Shown here: in pieces, positions 10,314 to 19,205 of the stretch
How the letters are laid out: each line of letters opens with the position of its first letter
Numbering within the stretch: position 1 is the stretch's first letter
From: Planctomycetaceae bacterium
GTDB lineage: Bacteria; Planctomycetota; Planctomycetia; Pirellulales; Lacipirellulaceae
Reading direction: 5' to 3'
Length of the DNA stretch: 64,000 bases
NCBI GenBank assembly: GCA_002702655.1
Contig: PABB01000054.1
Coordinates: forward strand, 1 to 64,000
The notes under the pieces: model-generated
Databases searched by the model: none
Told to the model about the DNA's origin: nothing
The model's input: the letters and a program-made list of their open reading frames with translations, nothing else
Made by a program: the position numbers and the translations under genes

Positions 10314-12659
10314 CTACGGGCTGATGATCTCGATGGTCGCGGAATGCTCGACCGGCCTGGGGACGCGGGTGCTGAGGGCCTTGGCGACGACCGTCACCAC
10401 CCCCGGGCGGTTCGCGTTGACCGGGATCTGGAAATCGAACATCTCGTTGGGCCGGGCCTCGACGATTGGCGTGAATTCGATGCCCCCTTGCACGGCCTGG
10501 GCGCGCACGCCGTCGGTCGGCTGAATGGCCGTCAGATCTGGCGTGAGTTCGGGGGGAAACAGCACCAGCACGCGCACCTGCGAATCGGGCACGGCAGAGG
10601 CGTTTTGGACCCGGACATTGATGATCGTGCGCGTGGTCGCGCGAACCGTCGCGTCGTTGGGGGCCACGCGGATTCGCAACGGGCTGTCGGCGCCCGCGGG
10701 CGGCGGCCCGCCGCCCGCGGCGGGGGGAGTTCCCGTGGCCGGCTTGATCTCGATACTGTGCTCGTCCGCATTTCGAATCAGCCCGCTGGCGGTTTGCGCG
10801 GTGGCTTCCACCTTGGTCATTGCTCGCAGCGATTGGTCCGCGCAGTACACGTCAATGTCGAATCGCTTGGTCTCGCCGGGCCGCAACTGTGGAATCACCC
10901 ACCGCAACGCCCCCTGCACAATCTCCGCGTCGGGCGTCGGCGGTTTGGGACGTAATTGAGCCTGATACTCGTCGACAATGGTGATATTCGTGAGCGTCGT
11001 GTCGCCCGTGTTCCGCACGGTCACGATGAACGGCGTCGTCTCGCCGACGATGGCCTGCAGCGGGCCGTCTTTGGTGACCCGCAAACCCGGCAGAGCTTCT
11101 TGCGGGGCCGGCTTGGCGTTGACCTTCGCGCCGGCGGATTGGACGCTGCCTTCGGCGCAGGACGCTGTGACATGGTACTCCAGTGCTCCAGCCTTGACGA
11201 CATCGAAGGTGAGGGCCAGCGGTTGACTCACTCCGCCAGGGGCAATTGGTCCCATGTCGTCGCTGTTGATTTCGTGAGCGTTGTCGGTATCGCTGAGGTG
11301 ACTCAACCCGGGCGCAAACTTGACATTGAGTCGCACGTTCGTCGCGACGGCGTCGCCCAAATTGCGGACCGTTACCAAAGACCTCACCTGCTGCCCGACC
11401 GCCACGTCGCCGGTGGCGGGCGAGTCGCGGACGATCTCCACCTCCAACCGCGGTTTGCGGGCCGGGGCGGGGGGGACCTGCGGAATCGGCGTGGCGGTTC
11501 CCGAATCGACGGGCCCGGTGACCGGCGGAGTCGTACCGGGAATCGGCGTCAGGCCGCCGTCTCCGGGCACGTAGGGCGCCTCGCCCGTCCAGTCGATCTG
11601 CGACTGGCCCTTGGCGATCACCAGTTCGGGTTGGTCGCCGCCGGCGAAACGCGCCGGCCGAATCAAGGTGGTGCGTATCAGGCTGCTCGCTGCGCCGCTG
11701 GCGGTGGGCGAGACCTCGACCGACGCCCGACCGTCGGGGCCGGTACGCACGTCCGCGGTCTGGCTCGGCTGGCCGCCGGCCGCGCCGTCGTCGACCTCGT
11801 AGCGGACAATCCAACCTTTCAGCGGGGTGCCGTCGGTCTGCCGGGTCACCGTGGTCGTGAGCGTTTCCGGACGGCCGCTGCTGGAGACCGTCGCCGGGGG
11901 GAACACCCACTGGACGTCAACCCAATAGATCGTGGCCGTCGCCCGGCGATCGCCCCAACCCGGCACTTGCTGGGCATAGCTGGTCACGTAGCTGGTGCCC
12001 TCGACCGGCGAGTGGACGCTGACCCACGCGTCGCCGCGATTGATCTCCACGTCGTCCGTGGGGTCTTCGGTGCCGCGCGTCACGCACAGCGGACCGGTGG
12101 CTGTGTAGCCGACCGCGTAGTAGTTGTCGACTTTCTTTGGCTGGTTCCACGGCAGCCAGGCCGGGTGCATCAGGCCCTTGCCGCCCAGTTCGACAAACTG
12201 CCCGACGCCGTTGCGACCGAGCATCCATTCGATCTTCTGGTCGGCCAGCGTGTAGCCGTCGCCGGTGCAGATGCTGCTTTTGAGCACCACCTCGCTGCCC
12301 ACGGGGGCGAGGATCCGCTCGGGCGTCATCGTGAGCACGTCGCGGGGGGCGCCGACCATCCCGGCCGTCATCGCTTGAGGCGCCCCGGTGGGGCCCACCA
12401 TGGGAGCCGTCGAGGGCGCCCCGGCCGGCGGGGCGGTCAACACGGGCGGCGCCGTCGCCGGCAGGCCGGGCGTCGAGTACACCGGGGCGGCGGTGGGGTT
12501 GGAGATCACCGCCTGCTGCGGCTCGTCTTTCGGCCAGATCAGCAGCCGGTTGCCGCTGGGATCGATCCGCGGCAAACCAGCGCACCCCGCCCCGAAGCCG
12601 CAGGCCAAGAGGCCGGCGGCTGCCAGCGCGAGCAGCCGAGTTTGTCGGGGAGTATTCAT
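10314..12659 (-). CDS. Large DUF11/CARDB-type repeat lipoprotein
   Basis: A probable cell-envelope protein of 781 residues. The N-terminus has a hydrophobic segment ending in LLACGFGAGCAGLP, which offers a lipobox-like cysteine. A Pro/Ala/Thr-rich linker follows (about residues 45-105), then a unique region (WMLGRNGVGQFVELGGKG). After that come at least three Ig-like DUF11/CARDB repeats with the recurring pattern V-x-V-x-N-x-G-D-x-x-x-T-N (NLGDAVATNVRL, NTGDTTLTNITI and a third copy). Related planctomycete proteins are annotated as OmcB-like or DUF11 proteins and are thought to be structural. It is monocistronic and divergent from the DUF1598 gene across a 550-bp gap. Confidence 0.85.
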   Translation of the reverse strand: MNTPRQTRLLALAAAGLLACGFGAGCAGLPRIDPSGNRLLIWPKDEPQQAVISNPTAAPVYSTPGLPATAPPVLTAPPAGAPSTAPMVGPTGAPQAMTAGMVGAPRDVLTMTPERILAPVGSEVVLKSSICTGDGYTLADQKIEWMLGRNGVGQFVELGGKGLMHPAWLPWNQPKKVDNYYAVGYTATGPLCVTRGTEDPTDDVEINRGDAWVSVHSPVEGTSYVTSYAQQVPGWGDRRATATIYWVDVQWVFPPATVSSSGRPETLTTTVTRQTDGTPLKGWIVRYEVDDGAAGGQPSQTADVRTGPDGRASVEVSPTASGAASSLIRTTLIRPARFAGGDQPELVIAKGQSQIDWTGEAPYVPGDGGLTPIPGTTPPVTGPVDSGTATPIPQVPPAPARKPRLEVEIVRDSPATGDVAVGQQVRSLVTVRNLGDAVATNVRLNVKFAPGLSHLSDTDNAHEINSDDMGPIAPGGVSQPLALTFDVVKAGALEYHVTASCAEGSVQSAGAKVNAKPAPQEALPGLRVTKDGPLQAIVGETTPFIVTVRNTGDTTLTNITIVDEYQAQLRPKPPTPDAEIVQGALRWVIPQLRPGETKRFDIDVYCADQSLRAMTKVEATAQTASGLIRNADEHSIEIKPATGTPPAAGGGPPPAGADSPLRIRVAPNDATVRATTRTIINVRVQNASAVPDSQVRVLVLFPPELTPDLTAIQPTDGVRAQAVQGGIEFTPIVEARPNEMFDFQIPVNANRPGVVTVVAKALSTRVPRPVEHSATIEIISP

Positions 12660-13212
12660 GGCCGGGGAGGGGCACGGGTCGCGGCGGCCGAAAAACGCAT
12701 TTTCCCGGCGCGCGCAACAGTGGTTGGTAAAATGTAGCGCCTGGGAAAGGCGGTGATGCCAAAAACCGACAAGCGACGTTGTTTTTTGGCAACGCGGCGG
12801 CGGCCTCGCGGCGGCGTGGGCCGGTTATGACGCTTATGCCGCGCCCCGCCAGCCGGGTCGCCGCGGCAGAATTTGCCGGGCACGTGCCGACGCCCGGCGC
12901 CGGCCCGGCGGAATTCAATTGGTTCGGGTCAGATTGCCGATTCCTCGCGGTTTTCTTGCGGGGGCCGGCGGGGCCAATTATCATCGGAAATATCCGGTAC
13001 TGCCCAGTTTGCGCCGATTCCCCGGTCGCCTCGCCATGCAATTCGCGAGGTGGACCGCCAGCGCAGGCGGCGGCGCCGCAGGTCTTGGAACAGAGTTTGC
13101 CCCTTGTTGCGCACCGCTCGTCGTCAGCGGGGCGGGCTGCGTCTCAGCCCCCGCGGTACGTCAGCCGGGCACGGAAACAACAATCTTCGCGATTCGCTTT
13201 GAGGTAGCCGCC
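12660..13212. other. Divergent intergenic region (553 bp)
   Basis: Separates two divergently transcribed envelope-protein genes. No convincing gene is seen; overlapping frames are high-GC by-products. One good promoter-like pair lies at 12956-12984 on the plus strand (listed separately), leaving a leader of about 220 nt before the DUF1598 start. Confidence 0.5.
12956..12984 (+). promoter_or_regulatory. Putative sigma-70 promoter of the DUF1598 gene
   Basis: A -35-like TTGCGG (12956-12961) and a -10-like TATCAT (12979-12984) are separated by exactly 17 bases and point at the gene starting at 13213. The surrounding AT-richness at 12976-12995 stands out in this GC-rich gap. Confidence 0.45.
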
Positions 13213-14739
13213 ATGTCGTTGCGCTCCATCTGCATTTCATACGTTCGCCGGGCGACTCGTCTTGCCCTGCTGGCGGGCGTCTCGGTCGCGCTGGCGTCGA
13301 CGCCCGCCCTCGCCCAGTTCGGCGGCGGCGGCGGTGGTTTCGGTGGCGGCGGCGGCGGCTTTGGCGGCGGCGGCGGCGGCTTTGGCGGCGGCGGCGGTGG
13401 CGGCGGCAATTTTGGCGGCGGCACCATCGGCAACAGCCCCTTCTCCGGCGTGGCAGTCGACGCCGACGGCGTGGTGCGGCGCGTGACCGACGTGGATCCC
13501 ACCGGCCGACTGGCCGCGATGCGGGCCGACCAGGCGATTGCCGCGCTCGACCAGAACATCGTCCGCCCCAGCAAGCTCCGCAAGGTGTCGCTCACGCGGC
13601 TCATCAAGCTCGTCAATGCCGCGATTGCCGAGGGCCGCGAGCTCGACGATGCGATGAAGCATCTGGCCGGTCTGACCCGCATTCAGTACGTGTTCTACTA
13701 CCCCGAAACGCAGGACATCGTCCTGGCCGGCCCCGCCGAGGGTTGGTTCAACGGTCCCGGCGACCGGGTGGTCGGTCTGGAAACGCTGCGTCCCGTGCTG
13801 GAATTGCAGGACCTGGCCGTCGCGCTGCGGATGTTTGGCCCGGACAATTCCAACTCGCGCAACAACTCGCTGGTGTACTGCTCGATCGATCCCACGCAGG
13901 AAGGCCTGTCGCGGATGCAGCAGTTCCTGAACGACTTGGGCGGTTACCACACTTCGATCGACGCTCAGAAAGAGCAGTTCATCGTTGATGGGCTGCGGGA
14001 GAGTCTCGGCATGCACACGGTCACCGTGGGCGGCATCCCAGCCAACACCCACTTTGCCCAGATCCTGGTCGAGGCCGACTACCGCATGAAGCTGATCGGC
14101 ATTGGGCTGGAGCAGCCGCCGGTCGACATCCGCAGCTTTGTGTCGATCGCCAGCGCGTCGGCGATCGCTCGCAACGCCCTGCAGCGATGGTACTTTGTGC
14201 CCAACTACGAGCGCATCCAGGTCACCGAGGACGGCAACGCCGCCGAGTTCATCGGCGGCGGCGTCAAGCTTGTCGGCGAGGAAGAGGCGGTCAGCGCCGC
14301 CGGAGGCCGCTCGGGTACGGGACGGCAGAACCGCTCCAGCATGCGGTTCACCCGCGGATTCACCGAGAAATTCCCCGAACTGGCCGAGTTGGAGCCGGTG
14401 TACGGCCAGCTGCGCAACTGCGTCGATATGCTGATCGCCACCGCGTTCATCAAGCACCAGGGCCTGTTCGAGGAAGCCGGCATCGCCACGCTGGGCGCCC
14501 TGGGCAACGAGTCGCAGTATCCGCTGCAGACCTACAACGCTCCCAAGCAAGTGGCCACCGCGGTCAACAGCATTTGGAAGGGCAACCGCCTGCTGAACCC
14601 CGTGGGCGGCGGCGTCGAGATCCGGCCGCAGTTGGCGCTTGACCCCGACAACATCAAATCCGACGACGGCTCGGCCGCCAAGGCGCACGACGCGATCGAC
14701 ATCTCGTCGCTGGCCGCCGACCAGTGGTGGTGGGACTGA
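13213..14739 (+). CDS. Secreted DUF1598 domain protein with glycine-rich N-terminus
   Basis: A planctomycete-restricted family of unknown role. A signal peptide (about residues 1-34, ending ALASTPALA) is followed at once by a Gly-rich run of FGGGGGG units (about residues 35-72). The DUF1598 region then extends to the C-terminus, with FYYPETQDIVLAGPAEGW and RMKLIGIGLEQPPVDIRSF as recognisable blocks. The ATG at 13213 is preceded by GAGGTAG at a suitable spacing. The frame is open 98 codons further upstream, but that part lacks a signal sequence. The product should be exported, and the Gly-rich arm may be a flexible or matrix-like element. A hairpin with a T-tract follows the stop. Confidence 0.88.
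   Translation: MSLRSICISYVRRATRLALLAGVSVALASTPALAQFGGGGGGFGGGGGGFGGGGGGFGGGGGGGGNFGGGTIGNSPFSGVAVDADGVVRRVTDVDPTGRLAAMRADQAIAALDQNIVRPSKLRKVSLTRLIKLVNAAIAEGRELDDAMKHLAGLTRIQYVFYYPETQDIVLAGPAEGWFNGPGDRVVGLETLRPVLELQDLAVALRMFGPDNSNSRNNSLVYCSIDPTQEGLSRMQQFLNDLGGYHTSIDAQKEQFIVDGLRESLGMHTVTVGGIPANTHFAQILVEADYRMKLIGIGLEQPPVDIRSFVSIASASAIARNALQRWYFVPNYERIQVTEDGNAAEFIGGGVKLVGEEEAVSAAGGRSGTGRQNRSSMRFTRGFTEKFPELAELEPVYGQLRNCVDMLIATAFIKHQGLFEEAGIATLGALGNESQYPLQTYNAPKQVATAVNSIWKGNRLLNPVGGGVEIRPQLALDPDNIKSDDGSAAKAHDAIDISSLAADQWWWD
13318..13421 (+). repeat. Tandem GGC-rich repeat encoding FGGGGGG units
   Basis: Near-identical ~21-bp units, each a ttc/ttt codon followed by five or six ggc/ggt codons, are repeated at least four times in tandem within the DUF1598 coding sequence. 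Such a run is prone to replication slippage, and in-frame length variants would change only the Gly-rich arm. Confidence 0.85.
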
Positions 14740-14773
14740 CCGCGGGCTGACCGCCGCGTCTTGAAGAGACTCC

Positions 14774-14847
14774 GGGAGGGCGGGGCTCCGCAGAGCTGAT
14801 GCGCATCGCCGCATTGGCTCGGCAGGAGCCTCGCCCTCCCTTTTTTT
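14774..14847 (+). terminator. Repeat-derived intrinsic terminator after the DUF1598 gene
   Basis: Arms gggagggcggggctcc (14774-14789) and ggagcctcgccctccc (14825-14840) pair over 16 bp with one G-U, and are followed by seven T residues (14841-14847). The stem starts 35 bp after the stop codon at 14739. The arm sequence (GGGAGGGCGAGGCTCC-TGCCGAGCC on the other strand) recurs partly at 29760-29783, so it belongs to a dispersed family used here as a terminator. Confidence 0.75.
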
Positions 14848-14862
14848 ACGCGCCGAATTGAC

Positions 14863-16239
14863 TTACGGAGCTGCCGCGTCCTGCGAGACCGTGATCACGC
14901 GCAGATCGCACACGTTGGTGTGCGTGGGTCCCGTTTTGATCAGACTGCCGATTTGCTCGAAGAACGAGTAGGCGTCGCTGCGAGCCAGATAATCGGCCGG
15001 ATCGAGCCCAAGCCGCTCGGCCGCCGCTGCCACGTCGACGTCAACCAGGGCGCCGGCCGCGTCGGTGGGCCCGTCCTCGCCGTCCGTGCCGCCGGACACC
15101 AGCGCCAGCCCCTGCCAATCGTCAACAGCCTGCAGCGCCGCCAGGCAGAGCTGCTGGTTGCGCCCGCCGCGGCCGCGCACGGCAGCGGGGGCCAGTTTGA
15201 CGGTCGGCTCGCCGCCAGAGATCAAACAATCGGGCCCGGCCGCTGAGCGCATGTCGGCGGCCAGCTTCGCCAACTCGCGAGCAACGTCTTCCGCAGCCCC
15301 TTCCGGCTTCGTCGCCGAGATCATGGCGTGGCTGTAGCCCAGCTTTTCGGCTTCGATGCCAGCTGCGTCAACGGCCACGGCGTTGTTGCCAATGAGCAGA
15401 TTCTGCACCCGTGTGCCTGCCGAGGGCGCTTGCGCGCCCGCATTCGACGGAGCCGCCTGCAGCACGGCGATCGCCCGTTGGGCCACTGGCTCATCGACGA
15501 CATGCAACTGGTGCAAGACTTCGATTGCCGCTTGCGGGGTCGGCGTGCGAACAACAGTGGGGCCCGAGGCAATCGTCGCCAGGTCATCGCCGGGCACGTC
15601 GGAAATGATCAGCGAATAGAGCCGCCCCGCGTGGCAGGCGCGAGCCAGGCCGCCGCCCTTGATCTCGCTGAGTTCGCGACGCACGGCGTTGAGTTGCTCG
15701 ATTGTCGCTCCGCTGGCCGAGAGCAACCGCGTGAGTTCGATCTTGTCGGCGAGCGAAAAGCCCGCCACGGGCGCCGGCAGCAGCGCCGACCCGCCGCCTG
15801 AGAGCAGACAGAGGCACACGTCGCGGGGCCCCAGATCGCCGACCAGCGACAGCATTCGTTGCACCGCCGCGACGCCCTCGGGCCGCGGCTCGTTGACGCC
15901 CGCCGGGCGGCCGGCCACCAAGTCAATTCGGCGCGTGGCGGCGACGCAATCCGCCGGCACGCTCAGCACGCCGGCCAGGTTGGTGCGCTGCATCACATCG
16001 TCGCCGAGCGTCGTCTCCAGCGCACCCGCCATGGCGGCGCCCGCCTTGCCGCCGCCGACGACCACAATGCGGCCCATCTCCGCCAGCGGGATCGCGTCGT
16101 CGCCAATCGTCAGCGTTTCGCCGTCAACTTGCACCCAGTCGGCCATCAGTCGGGCCGGCGCCACGGCCGCCACCCCGGCGCGCCAAATCCGCAGGGCGTG
16201 GTCGCGTAGTTGCTGGGGCGTGCGCTGCGGGGTCGTCAT
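14863..16239 (-). CDS. Glycerate 2-kinase (GckA/MOFRL family)
   Basis: Phosphorylates D-glycerate to 2-phosphoglycerate, feeding C2/C3 acids into glycolysis. The N-terminal DUF4147 domain shows IVVVGGGKAGAAMAGALE, the LLSGGGSALLPAP loop and IKGGGLARACHAGRLYSLIISDVPGDDL. The C-terminal MOFRL domain carries ISGGEPTV, GRGGRNQQLCLAAL and SGGTDGEDGPTDAAGA. At 458 residues it is a normal length. It is monocistronic; the nuclease gene downstream ends only 28 bp before its start but lies on the same strand, upstream in transcription. Confidence 0.9.
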   Translation of the reverse strand: MTTPQRTPQQLRDHALRIWRAGVAAVAPARLMADWVQVDGETLTIGDDAIPLAEMGRIVVVGGGKAGAAMAGALETTLGDDVMQRTNLAGVLSVPADCVAATRRIDLVAGRPAGVNEPRPEGVAAVQRMLSLVGDLGPRDVCLCLLSGGGSALLPAPVAGFSLADKIELTRLLSASGATIEQLNAVRRELSEIKGGGLARACHAGRLYSLIISDVPGDDLATIASGPTVVRTPTPQAAIEVLHQLHVVDEPVAQRAIAVLQAAPSNAGAQAPSAGTRVQNLLIGNNAVAVDAAGIEAEKLGYSHAMISATKPEGAAEDVARELAKLAADMRSAAGPDCLISGGEPTVKLAPAAVRGRGGRNQQLCLAALQAVDDWQGLALVSGGTDGEDGPTDAAGALVDVDVAAAAERLGLDPADYLARSDAYSFFEQIGSLIKTGPTHTNVCDLRVITVSQDAAAP

Positions 16240-16267
16240 GGGATGAATTATCGTGCGAGACGGGCAG

Positions 16268-16831
16268 TCAATCCGACCAGAGCCCGCGGCGAGCGCGTTG
16301 GGCGTCGCGCTGCGCCGCCTTCAGCCGGTCTTTCTTGGCTTGGCTGTAGTCGTAGGCCAACTTCGGCCGGGCGAGTCCCTCGCGGACGAGTTCCTCGTTC
16401 AGCAGACGGTCGCCATTCCAGACGAATACCAACCGGCGGCCATACTGGTCGGCGTACTCGCCATCGACCTCGATCTGCACGCGGCCCCCGGCGCCACGGA
16501 TGAAATCCTTGGTGTACTGCGTGGCTTCGGGGCCCCACTTCTGCACGGGCGTGTCTTCCTTGACCGTCTCGGGCGTGTCGATGCCCTGCAGACGAGCTCT
16601 CGTGTGATCGGGCTCCAGCAGCAACGTATCGCCATCGACGACGCGTTCGACCCGCAACTCCTGCAACTCGCCAGGCGCCGAGGGCGCTGCGACCGGGCCG
16701 CCCTCACTGCGCGCCGGCCGCCGGTTGCCGTGCTCGTCGTATTGATCGAGCCACAGCTTCAGCAGCGCCGCCGCCGCCACCACGGCGACGGCCAAGATCT
16801 GCTGAGTGCGTGATCGCTTGTAGGCGGCCAT
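16268..16831 (-). CDS. Membrane-anchored thermonuclease (SNase) family protein
   Basis: A staphylococcal-nuclease-like Ca-dependent phosphodiesterase domain behind an N-terminal hydrophobic helix (AVAVVAAAALLKLWL). SNase blocks are VVDGDTLLL, RLQGIDTPE (the Arg/Asp catalytic pair), a conserved Glu in the VQIEVDGEYADQYGRRL region, and the C-terminal LNEELVREGLARP. The start at 16831 (MAAYKRSRTQQ) puts positive charges just before the helix; the longer frame from 16873 adds an unneeded second hydrophobic stretch. The active domain should face the periplasm. It is probably co-transcribed with the glycerate kinase downstream. Confidence 0.85.
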   Translation of the reverse strand: MAAYKRSRTQQILAVAVVAAAALLKLWLDQYDEHGNRRPARSEGGPVAAPSAPGELQELRVERVVDGDTLLLEPDHTRARLQGIDTPETVKEDTPVQKWGPEATQYTKDFIRGAGGRVQIEVDGEYADQYGRRLVFVWNGDRLLNEELVREGLARPKLAYDYSQAKKDRLKAAQRDAQRARRGLWSD

Positions 16832-16951
16832 GGCGACAGAGCTCAAAGAAATAACGAGCGGCACAAACGTCACGGGAGCCGTCCGTCACGCGAGAGCAGA
16901 ACGATCACCCAGCCAAGCTGATCGCTGAAAGCTGACAGCTCCCGCAGCATG

Positions 16952-17872
16952 CTACCAGCTTCGCCGGCTGGATCGCCAGGGCCAGTACGAGTTGGACTTC
17001 GCCCCCAGCCGGATTTCCATGCCGGCGGTGAACGAGAAATTGTTGAGCGTCCGGACGCCGTCGTTGCCCCAGGCGAGGTTGTCGAGAATCTCCAACCGCC
17101 ACGACAGCCACGGGGTCTGCAAAAACCGAATGCCGCCGCCAAACGGCATGCCCAGCAGCGTCACGTCCTCGGTTTGGCCGGTGGCGGGACGCAGCGTCTC
17201 AACTTGCGCGAGCCCCATGCCCGCCAGCAGGTAGGGCCTCACCTTCGAGTCGCCCCAGGGGTAATACACAATATCAATGTCGCTGACAAAGTAGCTGCCT
17301 TCGATCTGGTCGCTCGTGACATTCTGGTCCAGCAGCGGCGATGACCAGCCGAACCGCCAATCGAGTCCCCAGTAGTAGTCAAAGTCCCAGCCCAGACGGA
17401 GTCCGGCCAGCACGTCGTTGGACTGGCCGACCGTGCCGGCGACCAACTGATCACTGAGCAGCGGCCCGGCAAACCAATCGACGTGCAAGGGACGATTGAG
17501 CCAACTGGACCGTTCCAACGGCAGCCCGCGTCCGACATGCCGTCCGTGGGTCGACGAATGCCGAAATCCAAATTGGCGAACGCGATCCATCGGCCGCCAG
17601 CCGCTGGCGTCCCAGTCGAGACACTCGCTATCGTTGCCGAGGATCGGCTGCCAACCGTCGAAAGAGGCCGCGGCTGGATCGAGAAGGTTCGTCGACCCCG
17701 ATTCGGCGAGCGGGTCGGCAGACGTCGGTTGGCCGTCGAAACGGGCCATCAGTTCGTCGGCGGAGGCCGCTGGCGCGAACTCCTCGGCTCGCGCAGCCCC
17801 GCTCGACAGATGGACCGCCGCGACGGTCACTGCCAGGAGCATGGCGAATCGCGGGGCAAGGGTGCAACGCAT
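16952..17872 (-). CDS. Probable outer-membrane beta-barrel protein
   Basis: Residues 1-29 form a signal peptide (ending SSGAARA). After a variable region of about 80 residues come alternating aromatic beta-strand segments typical of an OmpA/porin-like 8-strand barrel: LRLGWDFDYYWGLDWRFGW, VRPYLLAGMGLAQVE, LGMPFGGGIRFL, LSWRLEILDNLAWG, and FTAGMEIRLGAK near the end. The G-x-G-x-x pattern PYLLAGMGL is common in small barrels. No substrate or partner is evident. The C-terminus continues 14 residues after the last strand (WPWRSSRRSW), unusual for a barrel, where a terminal aromatic strand is expected. Confidence 0.75.
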   Translation of the reverse strand: MRCTLAPRFAMLLAVTVAAVHLSSGAARAEEFAPAASADELMARFDGQPTSADPLAESGSTNLLDPAAASFDGWQPILGNDSECLDWDASGWRPMDRVRQFGFRHSSTHGRHVGRGLPLERSSWLNRPLHVDWFAGPLLSDQLVAGTVGQSNDVLAGLRLGWDFDYYWGLDWRFGWSSPLLDQNVTSDQIEGSYFVSDIDIVYYPWGDSKVRPYLLAGMGLAQVETLRPATGQTEDVTLLGMPFGGGIRFLQTPWLSWRLEILDNLAWGNDGVRTLNNFSFTAGMEIRLGAKSNSYWPWRSSRRSW

Positions 17873-18024
17873 GGCAACCGCCGCAGAGGAGGTGACGAGC
17901 CCGGCGGCGCATACGCGGCCGCCCCGCGCAGACCTGGGGCGCGGGGCGGGAGTATGCCGATCGCTGCGGGGGCCGTCAACGGGAAAGCGACGGGCGTGCT
18001 AGCAAGTCGTGCGTCGACCGCTGC

Positions 18025-18047
18025 GTGCCACGGCGCTGTGAGCCGTG
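18025..18047. repeat. Dispersed palindromic repeat, copy 2 (half copy)
   Basis: Differs from the left arm of copy 1 at one position (GGCGCTGTG for GGCTCTGTG). The expected inverted partner is not clear in the ~90 bp that follow; only a degenerate ggagccacgcact remains. It lies between the barrel-protein start and the stop of the coiled-coil protein gene. Confidence 0.7.
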
Positions 18048-18140
18048 CTGAACTCAGGCACTCGCTTTGCTTCGCACGCTTGCATCTCCGGGGTTCCGGC
18101 CAAGGTCCGGAACTCGACGGAGCCACGCACTCCCTTGCCT

Positions 18141-19205
18141 CTAGAACATCAGCAGCGAGGCTGCGGCACCCTTGAGCGTCTGATACATCAGGTCAGTCGA
18201 CATCGCCGGAGCGGACTGGCCCTGCGGCGTCGGGACCACCGACGACTGCTGCTGCACCGCGGCGGCCTGCCGGCCCAGCTTGGCCAGTTGCACCATCGGT
18301 TCCAGCGCGGCGACCGCTTGCACCGCCGCCGGCCGCAGCAGCATGACATCGACCACGAAGTGCTTCACCTCGTTGAGCGTCACCGACGCCGACGCCAGGT
18401 TCTCGCCGAGGCGGTCAAGTTCGTGGAGCGAATCGGCGGCCGCCGCCATCCGGCCCTGCTGGTCAATCAACCGGTCCCGCACCGCGGCCAGGTTGGCCAG
18501 CGCTTCGTGGGCGGCCGGCACGTCGGCCGCAGCCTCGGTCGCCTGAGCCGACAGGCTGCCGAGCGACTCGAGCGCGGCGCGGGCGGCCCGGGCGCCGGCC
18601 TGCTCGGCGTCCAACTCGCTCTGCAGGGCGGCCCAGTGATCGGCGGCCGCGGTGGCCGCGTGGGCCCGCGCGACCAGCGCCGCGTTCATTTCCTCCAACT
18701 CCAGCAGCGTCTGCTCGGTGGCGGCGATCGTCACCTGCGCGTCGATCAAATTGCCGTGCGTGGCGCCCAACTGCCGCAGCGCCGCCAGCAACTCGGTTTG
18801 CTCCCGATGCTGCGTCGCGACGCGCTGGCGAGCCAGATCGAGCCGCTCGACCGTGGCAATGGCCGCCTCCAGCGACTCGGCCCGCGCTGCCAGCCGGGTT
18901 TGCAGCACGTCGAGCCGGGCAAGACTCTCTTCGGCCGCGGCGACCCGCCGGCCCTGCTGCTTGAGCTGATCCAGCAACGCCGTCGATTGCTTCAGGCGTC
19001 CGGGGTCGGCGGCCAGCTTCTCGACGGCCGAAGACAACTGCTCGCACCGCCACGCCAGATCAGCCGATTGCTGCTGAGCGGGTCGCAGCACCAGCACGTG
19101 CATCGCGAGGACCGTGGCCGCGACGAGGACGAACGGTCCGGCGAGCGGGGGGAGAGAAGCGGTGCGTTGGGGCGCGTGCGCCGCGTTGTGGCTCGGGGCA
19201 GCCAT
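18141..19205 (-). CDS. Membrane-anchored coiled-coil protein of unknown function
   Basis: Not a recognised family. An N-terminal hydrophobic helix (PFVLVAATVLAMHVLVL, about residues 24-40) is followed by some 280 residues of Ala/Leu/Glu/Gln-rich heptad-like sequence: a long coiled coil starting at CEQLSSAVEKL. The protein ends in a hydrophobic tail GAAASLLMF. The topology suggests a rod-like periplasmic or cytoplasmic spacer. Composition alone could arise by chance in high-GC DNA, but the helix, the clean start and the absence of a competing gene support it. Planctomycete proteins of this kind are usually annotated as hypothetical. Confidence 0.7.
   Translation of the reverse strand: MAAPSHNAAHAPQRTASLPPLAGPFVLVAATVLAMHVLVLRPAQQQSADLAWRCEQLSSAVEKLAADPGRLKQSTALLDQLKQQGRRVAAAEESLARLDVLQTRLAARAESLEAAIATVERLDLARQRVATQHREQTELLAALRQLGATHGNLIDAQVTIAATEQTLLELEEMNAALVARAHAATAAADHWAALQSELDAEQAGARAARAALESLGSLSAQATEAAADVPAAHEALANLAAVRDRLIDQQGRMAAAADSLHELDRLGENLASASVTLNEVKHFVVDVMLLRPAAVQAVAALEPMVQLAKLGRQAAAVQQQSSVVPTPQGQSAPAMSTDLMYQTLKGAAASLLMF

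Noticed and set aside
10956..12737. 593-codon plus-strand frame opposite the DUF11 lipoprotein
   Set aside because: Arg/Gly/His-rich antisense by-product; the minus-strand protein has a lipobox and Ig-like repeats.
13237..14814. 525-codon minus-strand frame opposite the DUF1598 gene
   Set aside because: Low-complexity antisense of the Gly-rich gene; the plus-strand gene has signal peptide, ribosome-binding site and terminator.
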